The position numbers and the translations under genes were made by a program. Positions 46,943 to 59,150 of a stretch of 64,000 nucleotides of DNA are shown here, in pieces. Position 1 is the first letter of the stretch; the number at the start of each line of letters is the position of its first letter. Under the pieces are notes generated by a model. That model saw nothing but the letters and a program-made list of their open reading frames with translations. It searched no databases and was not told where the DNA came from. Origin of the DNA: Mrakia gelida (taxonomy: Eukaryota > Basidiomycota > Tremellomycetes > Cystofilobasidiales > Mrakiaceae); NCBI GenBank assembly GCA_024345305.1, contig BRON01000012.1, positions 62,001-126,000 of the forward strand. The letters are read 5' to 3'.

Positions 46943-47163
46943 GGAGCGAAGACCGCTAAATGGAGACTCGATGTCATGAATCACGAACTACAGTACAGAT
47001 GTCGGTGAAAGCGAAGGAAAGCTATCGAGTCTGCCCTGGACCGTCCGTTTCCTCCGCCAAACTTCGAACCAAGAAGCTCTCCAGAGACTTGTCCCCCACG
47101 CCTGACTCCTTCGACTCGGCCAATGTCCCTCGTGCGGGCTGAGCTGTGGTAAATCCGACGAGA

Positions 47164-48676
47164 TCAAGCGGGAGGTTCAGCATCGAGAGCTCGCTCGCGA
47201 TCCTGAAGGACGACGCGCCGCCTGAATTGTAACTCACCTCGCTCGTTTGGTAGCCCAGCGTTGACCCCAAAGACCTGCTTGAGGACTGCCTGCATCTTCA
47301 TCATCTCCTCTCGGAGGTTGAGGTCGATTGGGGGAGCCAGCGCGTAGTCGATTCGGGAGGACGGATCCTCCCCGTCGTTCGAGTGCGAGTCCGGGTACGA
47401 AGAGGGAGGAGGGGGCATTGAGTAATTCGTCGAGGGTGAGTGAGTTGAAGCTGTGAAGGAAGTTCGAGAGGGAGGCTGTACGTAGTAGCTTGTTGGAGGT
47501 GGTACCGAGTAGGAGGAAGTAGGAGGGGGGTTCGGAGGTCCCCGGATCGGGAGGACGCGAGCATCGATGTTGCTTTGGTAGAGCAGCTCGACCATCTGAC
47601 GGACGGCTCGGAGATCGTTGGTCGTGTTTCGTTGGAAGTTGATAGTCGCCATGGTACATTCGAGCTGTTGAAAAACGCGTGAGGACGAGAAGACGAGGGG
47701 AGAAGGCAAAGAAAAAAGAACGAACGTTGAAGTCTCACAACGCGTCGACAAGCTGCTCTCGGAAGTCGGCCAGGGTTTGCTTGTCTTTGAACGCGTCTCG
47801 CACGAGGTCTGAAGATGGCGGGCCGTCAGCCTCGTAGTCCCCGGACGAAACTGGGGCAGAGGAGAGAGAAACTGACTCTGAAAAACGCCGTCGTTTCGAG
47901 CCGAGTCTGCGAGATAAGCGAGGGTCTCTCGAAGCGTTCTGGGAATGGAGAGCGAAGATCAGCATCTGGGTGAGCAGCATGATATCACATATCGTCGATC
48001 ACTTACTCCAGAAGTCGAGTAACAGGCGTCGAAGACGTCGGGTCGACCTTCCCTCCCACTCCTCCATCGACCATCGACGTGAATTCGACCGATCCTTTCG
48101 CGACGATATCCATGACCTTCCCAGCTCTCTCGATCAGAGCTAAGACATCGAGAATGTTGATTTGAACGTTCTGGATACCAGGGAAGATAGTGTGGTCAGT
48201 TCTCCACCAGCTTTGCCCTGGGCTTCCGAGATGTCAACAAAGCGCACCTCAACGGCAGTAAGCATTCTCTCGACCAGCGACAGGCCTTCTACTATAGCCA
48301 ACCCTCCAAACACCGAAACAGCTGACGCTGCTGCACTCATGAGCTTTTGACCGACGTGAAAAACCGCGTTCGTCGTCCTGATCGTCTTCAGCTTCCTTGT
48401 GACGGATTCAGTTTTGGTTCTGATCTCCTCGTCCGTGAGCGGAGCTGGGAGCTGGCTCGAAGCGACTGCGATGGGGGCTGAGGATGAACGACCGATGGGA
48501 GGGTTTGACGAAGGGGAGGGTGAAGAAATGGCCGGAGTAAGGACGGGTACAGGTTTGAGGGAGGAGGAAGACTCGGAGGAAGAGGAAGGCGTTCGAAGAG
48601 GTTTGATCCTGTCGAGAAAAGAGGAGCGAGACGGCTCTGAATGACTCGCATCGTGCTTGTGGAAGAACGGAGACAT
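47164..48676 (-). CDS. Helical protein of unknown function with disordered C-terminus
   Basis: Start MSPFFHKHDASHSEPSRSSF at ATG 48676. A Ser/Pro-rich N-terminus (about 80 residues) is followed by a helical region: VTRKLKTIRTTNAVFHVGQK, LMSAAASAVSVFGGLAIVEG, VERMLTAVEVRFVDISEAQG, NVQINILDVLALIERAGKVM, KGSVEFTSMVDGGVGGKVDP. Then come a charged exon (NASRDPRLSRRLGSKRRRFS), LECTMATINFQRNTTNDLRA and a Pro/Ser/Tyr-rich segment with IDLNLREEMMKMQAVLKQVF near the end. The last exon is uncertain: reading through gives a stop at 47164, while a donor at about 47237 would splice on. The amphipathic helix pair resembles the N-terminal helical bundles of fungal signalling or cell-death proteins, but this is only a similarity of style. 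Confidence 0.5.
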
Positions 48677-49199
48677 GTTCGAGATTGGGTAGGCGGTCGG
48701 AGGAGAAGAGGGATGTGGTTTGGATGGAAAAAGAGGAAGTGCGGGAAGCGAGAGGGGTCGAAGTCGGATTGAGTTCACGCTGCGCAAATCTCGGATGCAT
48801 TTCTTCTCCTTGTCTCGGAGGGAGCAGGGAAGGTCTCCTAATACGGCGTGCCAAGAACGGAGAAGAGATGTGGCCAGGATCCTCGCTGGAGCGTGGAACA
48901 AGGGGCTCGACGCATCCGAGTCGACGCGTCGCTCGCTAGATAGCTTTCCTCTCTCCTTGATTTCCTTCCAGATCTGAAGCAATCGTCGGAAGTAGTGGAC
49001 ATGAGTATCAGAAGCAAAGTCAAGCGAGCGAAAGACGAGAAAGACAGCGAGAACGGATCGAGTTCGAAGTGCGTGCAGAGAAACGAAGAGACGAGGCGAG
49101 GGAGCGAAGCAAGAAGAACGCAAGAAAACAGGTACTAGTACAGATGAAGAGAGAGAGGCTAAAGCATGGGATGGGATGGGATGGGATGGGTCGGCATCC
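48677..49199. other. Intergenic region with pentanucleotide repeat
   Basis: About 520 bp: promoter of the helical protein and 3' flank of the long coiled-coil gene, both minus strand. Five GGGAT-type units at about 49167-49191 form a short microsatellite. Open frames here are not supported by splicing or domains. Confidence 0.45.
49167..49191. repeat. ATGGG pentanucleotide repeat
   Basis: About five tandem ATGGG units just 3' of the coiled-coil gene stop. Confidence 0.8.
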
Positions 49200-52100
49200 T
49201 CACTTCCCTCGTCGTCGAGCGACTTGACCTTTGGCTTTGGGCTGAGTGACGAGTGAAAGAACAGAAGGGAGGGAGACGACGAGTCAGTAACTTGGTCTTT
49301 TCGTTCTCGAAGCAGCCGGGAGGGATGAAGACTTACAGCAGCAGCGGAGGTCGAAGCTGCAGAAGTAGATCCGGTGCTGTTGTTCTGATCGAAGGAAGCG
49401 GGAGCGAGGTGGAGACCGATCGGGGTCAGCGAGACGAGACGAACCACGACGTGACTCGACTCGAACGAAACGACCGAAAGAAGACTCACCCTCGACTTCT
49501 TCGGAGCAGAAACGGTGCTCGACTCAGCATCGTAGTCTCCCAGATCCTCCAGCACCATCCCTCGTTTCCTGCTTCCACTCGCAGCGTCTGCAGCTCCTCG
49601 AGGAACGACGGCTCCCGAAGCGGACGTCCTTGGAGGCGAGAGAGCGACGACCTGGGTTTCTGCTTCTTGGGAGTCGGGGTTGGCTTCGTCGGATCGGTTC
49701 CTGTAAGTTTCATGAGACGAGTGAGGGGTCAGTCTCGACTCAAGGCTCGACGAGACAAGAGGGGGTAAGGCGGACGACGCGACTCACTTGCTCGAAGGTC
49801 GAGAAGGAACAGGAGGAGGAAGCATCTTCGACGAGGCTTTGAGAGCCGACTTCAAGGATTCAGGTTGCTTGCTCGGCCCAGCAGCAGCGTTGTGAGGCGA
49901 TGGAGAAGTCGGGGAGTCGAGTTTCCTGTTGGCGTTCGAGCTCGACGAGGACTGAGAGGGATGGAAGTCGAAACGAAGTGTGTCAGCTTCGACCGAAACC
50001 TCCCAACTCGAAGAAGACGAGAAGGCGAACTCACTCCTCCTTCCTCTTGTTCGGAAGCTGGAGAGCTGACGGCGTAGCGATCTGGTTCGATGAGGTTTCG
50101 AGCTTTGCCGACGTTGGCTTTGGCGAGTCTGGAAGGGAAGGGAGGAGGGAGGAAAACGAAGACCATCGAGTCGATCAGAACGACGCGACTCCGAATGGAT
50201 GAGGATGAGGAACAAGACTGACTTGGCTTCGAGATCCTTCTTTTCTCGTTCGAGCGTCTTGACCTTGGTGTCCAACTGCAAGAAGGACGGAAACAAAGTG
50301 AGCGTCCACGAGCAACGAGCAGCTCGACGCGAAGGCTCGCTCGTAAAGGAACGTACCGTCTTGATCCTGTTCCCAAGGCCGACGTCTCGATTCCCGAACG
50401 AAGCTGAGATGCAAGAACGAAGGTCAAGAGGTCAGTCGAATGGCGCGTTCGACGAAGGGAAAACGCGAGAAAGAGGAGGACGAGGAATATAACGAACCCT
50501 CGATGACCAACGTGATCTGATCCACCACTTTCCCCTCGTCCACATCCAACGGTCCACTCTTGTTCTTGAACCTATCCGCGAGGGTCTTCTTCTTCTCCTG
50601 GAGCTCCTTGACCTGCTTGTGAAGATCCGAGGCTTGTCGCTTGTACTTGTCGATCGAGGTCGAAGCAGCTTCCTTGTCCGTTTTGGCTTTGGACTGGAGG
50701 GAGGCGAGGTCGGCTTTCAACTGACGAGAAGAGAAGAAAGAGCGTGAGAAGGAGTCAGCCGAGCAGAGAGTCGTTCGAAGAGTGAGGAAGAAGGACGCGA
50801 TGCGACGAACCTTCTCCTCGTTCTCAATTCTCTTCGACTCCGACTCGGCGAGCTTCGATTCCAGGGGAGCCATGGTTTCGACCCTTCTCTGAAGATCGGC
50901 GATCTGACCGGAGGCCTGTAGAAAGGGAAACGAGGGAAAACGAGGCGTCAGTCGACAAGGACTTCGACTCGAAAACGCCCCGCGCGAAGGGAGCTGTCGA
51001 GAACTCACCTTCTTCAACTGAGCAGCCGAATCAGCACCAGCAGCCTCTGCAGCTCTGAGCTTCCGATTGAGAGTGTCGACCTCGGATCGAGAGTGGCTCG
51101 CGTCGCTCTGAGAAAGGAATTCGGAAGAAGTCAGCTTCCGCGTCGTTTCGAAGGAGAAGGAAAGAAAAGGTTCAGCGAGCTCACGGAAGATGTTGTTCCT
51201 CCACTGATGAGATCCTGGATGTTCTTGTGAAGATCCTCGTTCGACTTCTCGAGTGCCTGGGAGAGACGAGGAGGGAGAAGGGAAGTCAGCGAAGACGGTC
51301 CAAGAGGAGGAGCGATTCCGAGACGAAGTCGGCTCACCTTCTTGTCCTCCATAAGATCCTTCACCCTAGATCGTCAAGAACGCAAGCAAGAAGAAGATGT
51401 GTTCAGCGCTCGTCCTCGTCGATCCCACTAGCTCAACTCCCCTCCCCAAAACCTCGAAAAAACGAACGCCATCGAAACTCACCTCCCCTCCGTCCCCTTC
51501 AACAACTTATCCCTCTCCTCCAACTTGGTATTCGTCACCGCCAGCTTCCTATTCGCTTCGTTGTTCTCAGTCTTGACCTCCTCGAGCGCCTTCGCAAGCG
51601 ACTTGATCTTCTTCTCCTTCTCCTCAACGGCCGTCTTCCCTTCCTCCTTCGCGGCCTTGAGATCCTCGGTCGACTGGGAGAGATGACCTTCGAGCTCCTT
51701 GAGTCGACTTCGAACGGTTCCGAGTTCGGTTTTGAGAGCTTCCGAACTGTGTTCGCCACCACCACCCAAGTAACAGGGGAGGGGAAGACGGAGGAGAAGG
51801 AGTCGCGTCAGAGCTCGAACTCGACGCGTCGAAAGGAAGCGGAGCACTCACGTCTTCCTCGCCTCCTCAACCGCCTTGGTCTGAGCTCCGATGTCTCGTC
51901 TCAGATCGGTGACAGACCTCTCCTTCTCCTGGAGACTCCTCTCGAGACCGGTGATCTTCTGCTGCAGGACGGGGAGTTCGGGATCCTTCGCTGCGAGTTG
52001 AGCCTTGCACTGTTCGAGTTCTCGTTCGGATTCGGCGACGGCTCCTTCGAGGTCGCTGGTGTTTCCTTCGGCTTTGGTGAGACTGGTGAGGGCGGGAGGG

Positions 52101-55008
52101 AGGGGAGGGGGAGGGCGGGGGGAGAACGAGAAAAGGGTCAGAAACGAGGGAGGAGCGAGGAGACGCGGGCTGGAGGAAGAGAAGAGAAGGGGAAGGGATG
52201 ACTGACAGCTCTCGAAGAGTTTTGATCTCCTTGTTGAGTTCTTCGATGGCTGATCGGTTCTCTTGATTCATGATCTTGATGTCGTCGCTGAAGGTGAAAA
52301 GGGAAGGGAGAGATGTCAGCGAGAACTTTCGAAGTCTTCGGGGAAGGGAGAGAGCTCACGCCAGCGAGGTGATCCTCGAGTCTGAACGAAACGAAAAAGC
52401 AAGTCGCGTCGGGTCAGCTCCTCGTCTTCCTCTCTCCTCCTCCTCCTCCTTCCCTCTCAAACCCTTCGAACTCACCCTTCTTCATAGACTCCTCCTCCAA
52501 GTACCCAACCCTGTTCGACTTCTCCGCGAGATCGCTCGACTTGTTGACGAGATCCTGCTTCAGCACGTCGAGGGACTGTTCCGACTTGGATGCTCTGGCT
52601 TCGGCGTCGTCTCGTTTGACTCGAAGCGGGTCGATGATCTCCCTCAGAGCCGTTCGTTGTCGATCGAACCAGTTGTCTCCAGATCGAAGAGCGTCTTCTC
52701 GAGCTGCGAAGAAGAGCGAAATGGAAGCGAGCAGGCAGGGTCGTTGTCGGTTGGGCTTCAAATCGAGACGAGACGAGACGAGAGACGAGGAGGACGAACC
52801 TGTGTCCCACTCGTGAAGCTCAGCGATGGCAGCCTGGTATCCCTCGACTTCCTTGGCCATAGCGAGTCGAGAAGTGTCGAGATCCCTCTTGGACTTGATG
52901 ATTCCGGTGCTGAACGAAAACGAAACGAGGCGAGGTTCAGCCTCAGTCCTCTTCGTCGCGTCGATCGAAGATCTCAAGAGATGAACTTACACGGTATCCT
53001 CAACATCAGCGAACCTGCGCACCCAAATCGAGAGAAGAGGTCAGCGAACGAATACGACGAGCTTCGCGAACGCAAAGGGAGCAGAAGAAGAGCTCGAGAC
53101 GACGAACGAACTCACTTCCTCCTCATCTCCCCCGCCAACTTCTTAGCCGTCGCAACCTGACCCTCCAACTCCTTCTGCTTTTTCTCATGGTTCCCGATCT
53201 CGAGTTTCTACCATCCGACCCGACCAAACCCACGCGCATACAGTCAGTCCCTCTCGCTCCCTCACTCTCAAACTCCGTCGCACGCGTCTGAATCGTACTC
53301 GACCCACTCACCAACCTCCCAATCTCCTCCCCCCGTCCCTCAAACAGCGCAACCGTCTCCTCCAAGTCCCTCACAACCCTCGAGACCTTCCTTCGCGGGT
53401 TCTCCTTGTCTTCGTCGTTGGGTCTCTTTGGCCTCCTCTCTCCACCACCTCCTCCTGCTCCTCCACCCCCACCTCCTGCTGCTGGTTTCCTCCCTCCACC
53501 CCCGAACGCCCCTCCTTCAGGAAGCACCTTCCTCCTCGTTGTCGTCCCAGCATCTCCTCCTCCTGCGTTCGAAGGCTTCGAAGGAGCTCCTCCTGCTTCG
53601 ACGAGCGAGTTGCCCGAATTGGTTCGACTGACCGGCTTCGACCTTGCTCGTTGACCTTGACCTGACGACGATCCAACGACGACGACCTCTGGGTTCGCTC
53701 CTCCTCCTCCTCTGGCGACGTGCTTGGAAGGAGCTGCTTCTTCCGGTCGAGCAGAGTGGGAGCGTCGCGTCGTTGAAGTCGCGGGTTTCGAGACGGGAGG
53801 AGGGTTCTTGGTCGGACGAGGAGGGTTGTTGTTGGAGCTGGCGCTGGGTTCATCGAAGACAGGATCATCGTCGCAGTTGGTGGTAGGTGGGGAAGCGAAG
53901 AACTCTGAGACGGTTGGTCCTGCTCCTCCTCCTCCTCCTCCTCCTCGAGACGACGCGGCGATGGAGGTGGTGGGTCTCTGTTCGAACGATGCTTTGGCTC
54001 CAGCGTAGGCTCCGAACCCTTGAGCTGCTGCTGCTCGAGCCTTCCCCTTCGAGCTTCCGATGGAGGATCCGAGACCTTCATCCGCCGTCGACAACTCATC
54101 CTGCTCGAGGTCGACTCCTCCTCTCCTCGCGTCGCTCGTCGTCCCTCCTCGTCCACTCGTCGACTTGGTTCTCTCTCCCCCTGCTCCTCCCGTCGCCGTT
54201 CGAGGCTGCTGCTGCTGAGTCCCAGACGGTCTCGTCGTCTTCTTGTTTGACGAAGGGAGCTGACCGTGTCGGGTAGAGGTAGAGGAGGATCCTGCTCTCG
54301 AAGGGCTTCCGTTGGGAGGAGGAGGTCGATGTTTGGTCGAGGAGGGTGAATGCGTGCTGCTGCTGTTGTTGTTGTGAGGACCACTTCCTGGACGAGTGGA
54401 TTCCGGTCGGGCGAGGGGAGGTTTGAGAAGCTGACTGGGTCCTGAGACCCATGGTTTGGAAGGATCCGATGGGGTCGAAGAGGCGGAGGAAGGAGCAGGA
54501 AGAGGAGCATGTTGGGAACGATTCGAAGGAGGAGCGGGTTTCGTGGACGACGAGGAAGAGGAGGAAGGCTGATGATGATGAGGTTTCTGAGGAAGGAGAG
54601 CAGGAAGGGCTCCGAAGGTAGGCTGTTGTTGTTGTTGATTTTGGAAGAAGGGAGAGGAGGAGGAGGCAGGATTGAGAGGAGGTGGAGGAGGGGGAGGACC
54701 ACCTCCTCCTCCTGCTCGATTGGAGAACCCTGAGGGAGGAGGACCTTTGGGTTTCGAGAAGGAGAAGGCAGCTGAAGTCTCGGCTTCGAGGGTAGAGATG
54801 TTCCACTCAGGATTCGAGGAAGAGGAGTCGGATCTATAGGGAGGAGGAGGAAGGGAGATGGTCAGACGAACGAAGGAGGAGATGGGACGAAGCTCAACAC
54901 TCTCCCTCCCCTTCCTTTCCTCTCCACATTGCCCTCCTGCTCCACGAGTATACATCCAGAGCGAGCAACGAACCGATTTTTGGAAGCCCCACTCGAAGAT
55001 GGTTCCAT
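49200..55008 (-). CDS. Large coiled-coil protein with KEN box, unknown function
   Basis: Start MEPSSSGASKNR at ATG 55008, exon 2 begins SDSSSSNPEWNISTLEAETS. The N-terminal 530 or so residues are disordered: Pro, Gly, Ser, Gln and Asn runs, with RRSHSARPEE and SRTNSGNS. A KEN box (NDEDKENPRRK) sits at the boundary, the APC/C degron type. Then about 900 residues of heptad-rich coiled coil in many exons follow, for example LEETVALFEGRGEEIGRLV, EELNKEIKTLREL, SLAKALEEVKTENNEANRKL, IDKYKRQASDLHKQVKELQE. The C-terminus has basic patches GSRKRGMVLEDLGDYDAESS, TVSAPKKSR and the phase-0 end PKAKGQVARRRGK, TGA 49200. The layout suggests a mitotic scaffold (spindle pole, kinetochore or septum), but no family is recognised. 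Confidence 0.7.
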
Positions 55009-55475
55009 CGACTGACTAGTCGGTGGGAGAAGGGCGAAGAAGAGGGAGAATCGAGAGTGGGAGAAGGAGGGAAGGAAGGGAAGATGGGAGGGAGGGAGGA
55101 GGTTCCTTTCGAGCGTTCGGTAGTGCGAGAGGCTGGAGGGTAGATTCAGCGTAAAGGGAGTAATGCCTGTATATACAGAAGAGAAGGTCAGCTCTTGTAT
55201 GGTGCAAGAAGAGAGAGTGGATGGACGTACGAGAAGGAGAAAAGGAGTCAGGCAAAGAGGGTCGTGGTGAGAGGGAGAGAGGCGAGGAGCGGACTCGAAG
55301 CGACCAAGAGGTTTTTGAGTCCTGCGTGTGTAGATTTTGTTCTTGATCGGATCTTGATCTGTTCATCCTGGGCTGTTGGTCGCTTGCTCGTCTCGAGATC
55401 GGAAGCTCGAAGCAAATCTTCCCCGGTCGATTCTTCGTCCCCTCCTCCTCGCTGGCTTGACAGCTTTTCCTCGCC

Positions 55476-55992
55476 GTCAAGTTCCGCCTCCTCAGCAGGT
55501 CAGATTCTTCTCCGGGAGGATGATTACACTACAAACCTTCACTTCAACGCTTTCGTCCGAGGGAGAGGGTCAGTTACAGTCACGATTCCATTTCGCTCCT
55601 CGCCGCTTGAGACGCGTCTGGTCGTTCGAGTCGTTTCGAGCTGACCTCCACGTACTCTTCTCTTCCTTTTCTCGCGTTTGATCACCTCTCAGGAAGGACG
55701 GATCTTCCCGAGTAGTCGAGCTCGACGGAAACCGGGCTGGTCCTATCGATCTCGGACCTTGCACTGATCTCCTCTCGGTGAGTCGTCGCGTCTCACCGTT
55801 TTCTCACCTTCTCCTTTTCCCTCCCTGCTCGTCTTCGAGCTCGAGCTTGAGCGAGTCAGTTGATTATGACTGAGTGCCTTCCTCTCCCTCCAGGACGTCG
55901 CTCGAATCGTCAAGGAGGACTACATGGCAAGCGATCCGACGTCGGACTCGTTTTCGTTGATGGCTCTCGCGCCGACTCAGGCTCAAGATTAG
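55476..55992 (+). pseudogene. C-terminal half of a ubiquitin C-terminal hydrolase (UCH), 5'-truncated
   Basis: Three exons join in phase: an exon ending SSAGQILLREDDYTTNLHFN then AFVRGRG; a second with KDGSSRVVELDGNRAGPIDL; and a third DVARIVKEDYMASDPTSDSF then SLMALAPTQAQD, TAG 55990-55992. This matches the second half of peptidase family C12 (UCH-L1/L3, Yuh1): the catalytic His in LHF, the Asp in ELDG, and the terminal F-S-x-M-A-L. The first half, with the catalytic Cys in the N-x-C-G-T motif, is absent from the 470 bp upstream, which is the promoter of the divergent coiled-coil gene. So this is a truncated remnant, or a gene with its 5' part rearranged elsewhere. Splice sites and reading frame remain intact, so loss is recent or the fragment is used. 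Confidence 0.72.
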
Positions 55993-57133
55993 ACGCTTCT
56001 GGGAGCTTCTTTACTGGGCATGGTAGTAATGGCATTGATGGTTCGTTTGCTGCACTGATCTGGGAGAGAACTCTTCGCTCTTCGAAGAAAGGAGAGCTCG
56101 TTCTCGCGTCGACGACGCGTCAGATTTTCCCTTTCTTCCTCGAGCTTCGAATATCCTCCAGGCAAGCGTCAAAGTTCTTATACGACGAGCTACAGTACGA
56201 CCTTACAGTATACGATTCCGACTAAAGACAGACCCTGCGAGACGAACCGTCCACGAGCCCGAGATGATCCAGTCCTACCAAACCCGCCGTCGCGACGTCG
56301 AGTCTTCGTCCGAAATGAACGAAGGCTGGGAAGCTGTGGGGAGCTACTCGAAAAGAGCTGGTTTGAACCTTTGGGGAAAGGGAGGGAGAAGCTCGAGACG
56401 GGCTGGAAAAGGGAAGAGGGCTCCTGCGCGAGGGGAGACGGGGATGCGTAGACGAAGCTGAAGAGACGAGGCTCAGGGCTCGAACGACTTTGAGGGAGGA
56501 GAAAGAGAGAGGAGAGAGAGGGGAGAAAAAGGAGAGGGAAGAAGAGGGGAAAGGGAGGAGAACGAAGAGGGGATGCTTCTTGACCTTCGGAACTCGTGCG
56601 ACTGATCTAAAGACCGGTCTAATACTCAAAGACGAAGAGTCTTCTTTCTATGGGACGGATCTGAGAGAGAGGGACGAGAGGAGAGAGTTTGGGAAGAGGG
56701 AGAGACTTTGAGGGAAGAAGGGAAGCGAGAGAAAGGGAGAGAGAGTGGCAAAAGGCCAGACGCGACGACGACGACGAACTACAAACTACTTCTTTGGGGA
56801 GGACGAGAAAGACTACTTCACTCAAGCACTACTTGCTTGGACTACGAAATTGGACGAGAAGAGGAGGCGAGACTGGAGAAGAGAGAACAGAGAACCTTTG
56901 CGAGGAAAGGGGACTTCAAACGGCAATGGGATGAATCGAGTCTCGAGAGAACTAAACTAGGGTGCCTTTTATACCTTTTCCCAGCGCGGGGGCAGATAAG
57001 AGAGAAGAGACTATAGCAAATAAGGAGAACTACGAACCCATATATGATAGCTAAAATCCCTCGAAGGAGGAGAGAAAGCAAATTGAAGAGAGGGAAAGGT
57101 AAGAGCGAGATAAGAAAACGAGACGCGACCTGA
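55993..57133. other. Intergenic, purine-rich
   Basis: About 1.14 kb between the UCH remnant and the RING gene. A + strand frame of 65 codons (56264-56461, basic, RRAGKGKRAPARGETG) and a minus-strand frame over the same DNA exist; neither has a domain and I do not call them. The + strand is AG-rich from 56490 to 56760. Confidence 0.4.
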
Positions 57134-58137
57134 TTAACGAGAGGAGAAGGAGAGAAGAGAAAGGGGTGCTGCTGCTGGGAAGAGCAAGAAAGACGGCTGA
57201 ACTTCCGTTTCCGATGTAAACCACCACCACAAAGCGACGACCGGTGCGGTAACTGATGAGCTCCTGAAGGTGTGAGAGAGACCCTGAGAGAGAGTGGGCG
57301 CAGGAGGAGAGAGAAAGGGGGAGGTTGTCAGCCGAAAATTCGAAGTCTGCTCATGAAAACCAGACGCGTCGGAGGACTTGAACTCGCCTCCTTTGTCGGG
57401 GACCAGGAAGTGCATGACTCCAGTCCCACAGATGACGTTGATGCTCATCTGTATGGGACCGTAAGAGATGGAGTCAGGACGGAGAGGACAGAACGAGAGA
57501 GAAGTGAGGAAGAGAGACACAACGAAGCTCACCATCTTGATCCTCTCTTCCTCGTGATGAGCCAGCCTCCAGACAGCCTCGTCGTATCGATCGAACGCGA
57601 GCTGATAATCATCGTACAGGCGCCGTCCCTGGACTTGACGGTGAAGCATGTCGTCTTCCCACAGTTTAAGCTTGTTCGTGAGTCTTGCGACTTCCGTTTC
57701 GAGAAAGACCTCGCGCTCTGAAGGGTCTTGTTCTTCGCTTGAAAGGAAGATCGTTCGGAAAGCTGTCACACCTGGGTGAAATATCTCTGGGATGAGAAGT
57801 AAGAAGACATTCGAGCAGATGTGAGCTCTCTTATCTCGCTCGATCAAATCAACGACGACGCGTCGACGAAGAAACGAAGCAACTCGCTCACCAGTTCATA
57901 GGACACTGAGATCGACTCGCAAGGGTCCTGGAGATACATTGATGATGGAATACGTGTCCTGAAAGAAATCGAAGAAGGAAGGAAGGAAGTCAGCTGGCCG
58001 AAGGCGATAGTGGAAAGCGAAGACGAGGGACAAGCGCGTAAGATCGAGATGGACGAACCGCACGGGAGGGCAAGAAGGGGAGGGGAAGCGCTGGTGAGCG
58101 AGTCGAGGCAGATGGTGCAGATTGGGAGATCTGGCAT
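57134..58137 (-). CDS. RING-finger protein (C3HC4-type)
   Basis: Probable E3 ubiquitin ligase. Start ATG 58137, MPDLPICTICLDSLTSASPP, LLALPCG in exon 1. Exon 2 (after an intron ending TTTCAG near 57960) gives HVFHHQCISRTLASRSQCPM and N plus a split codon. Using acceptor TTTCAAG near 57739 the split codon is TGC, so the ring closes as C-P-M-N-C. Ligands: CxxC, C-G-H, H-x-x-C, then C-x3-C instead of the usual C-x2-C. A coiled region follows (EREVFLETEVARLTNKLKLW, DDYQLAFDRYDEAVWRLAHH). The C-terminus past about 57470 is uncertain; the frame I prefer stops at 57134. Such short fungal RING proteins are common; substrate unknown. Confidence 0.7.
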
Positions 58138-59150
58138 ACTTGTGAGGGAGAGGAAGGGGAGGTGGGGATGTGGTTGTAGGAAGAGAGAGAGAGAGAGGGT
58201 CGGCTGCTTCGCTTTTATAAGGTCGACTTCCTCGCGAAAAGCATACAGTGAAACATGAGAGAGAGAGAAAGAGGAGTGATACAAAAGGCGAAACCAAAAC
58301 ATCTTCGCTGGGCTGAGTTACAGTCCTCAGCGAGTTTCACTCCTCAGGGAGTGAGACTCGTTTTCTCGCGTGCGTGAAACACATAAGCTTCAACCAGCTT
58401 GCAGAACGATCGACAACCCGACGACTGACCCTTGCCTGCCAAATTTTACTGAACGATGAACCTAAACATCTCTTCTCTACGACCTAAGCCAGGCAAACTG
58501 ACTCGGAACGGAAAGGGAGGACGCAAACGAAACGAGCGAGGTTCGAGCTCGCCCTCTTGGTCGCCTCGCTCGACGCGTCTCTCGCCTTCCTTCCTTTCAT
58601 CCACCCCTTCGAGCAATCTTTTCGCAATCAGATCGATATAGCAGGTCCCGACGAGTGAGACCCAAGGTGAAGTGCGCTCCCGATCAAGTTCCGCCTCGCC
58701 TTCTTTGCCTTCTTGCCCCTTCGTCACGTCTCTCTCGTCGTCGCTCGCTTCCTCGGCCGTCTTTTCCTTTTTACTCACCACCAGCTTCTCATACATACGC
58801 CGTTCCCTCGGAAAACTCCCTCGCCGACCTCGGAGATCTACCGTAAGACTGGGAGATGGTAGAAGAGTCGCGACGACGAACGAGGAGCGACGCGCCGAAG
58901 GCCGACCATCGCTCTTCCGTCTCTTCCATCTCCCGTTCTCGAGGCCCGTATCCCGTGTATCCTCCTCGACACCATCATCCAGAACCTCGTCTCGCCCTGC
59001 GACGCGAGCAATAAAACCCTCGCGGTCCGACCGTCCGTTCGTGATCCACTCGTCCCTTCCTGCCTTTTCGTCCCTCTTCTCCCTCTCCCTCCGAGGTTCG
59101 GTCGTGAAAAGTCGTCATCAATCGTGTCAAACCCCCATCCCCTTCTCCGA
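58138..59150. other. Intergenic, RING promoter and VFA1 3' flank
   Basis: About 1 kb. A minus-strand frame of 116 codons at 58446-58796 (charged, Lys/Glu-rich, from ATG 58796) is open but shows no domain or splice partner, so it is left uncalled. ACGCGT occurs near 58573. Nothing else recognised. Confidence 0.4.

Noticed and set aside
53371..54702. 443-codon minus-strand open frame overlapping the coiled-coil gene
   Set aside because: It is a shifted frame of the low-complexity N-terminus and lacks splice continuity.
56264..56461. 65-codon + strand frame after the UCH remnant
   Set aside because: Basic low-complexity sequence, no homology seen, opposite strand equally open.
58446..58796. 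116-codon minus-strand frame
   Set aside because: No domain, no splice partners, lies between clear genes.
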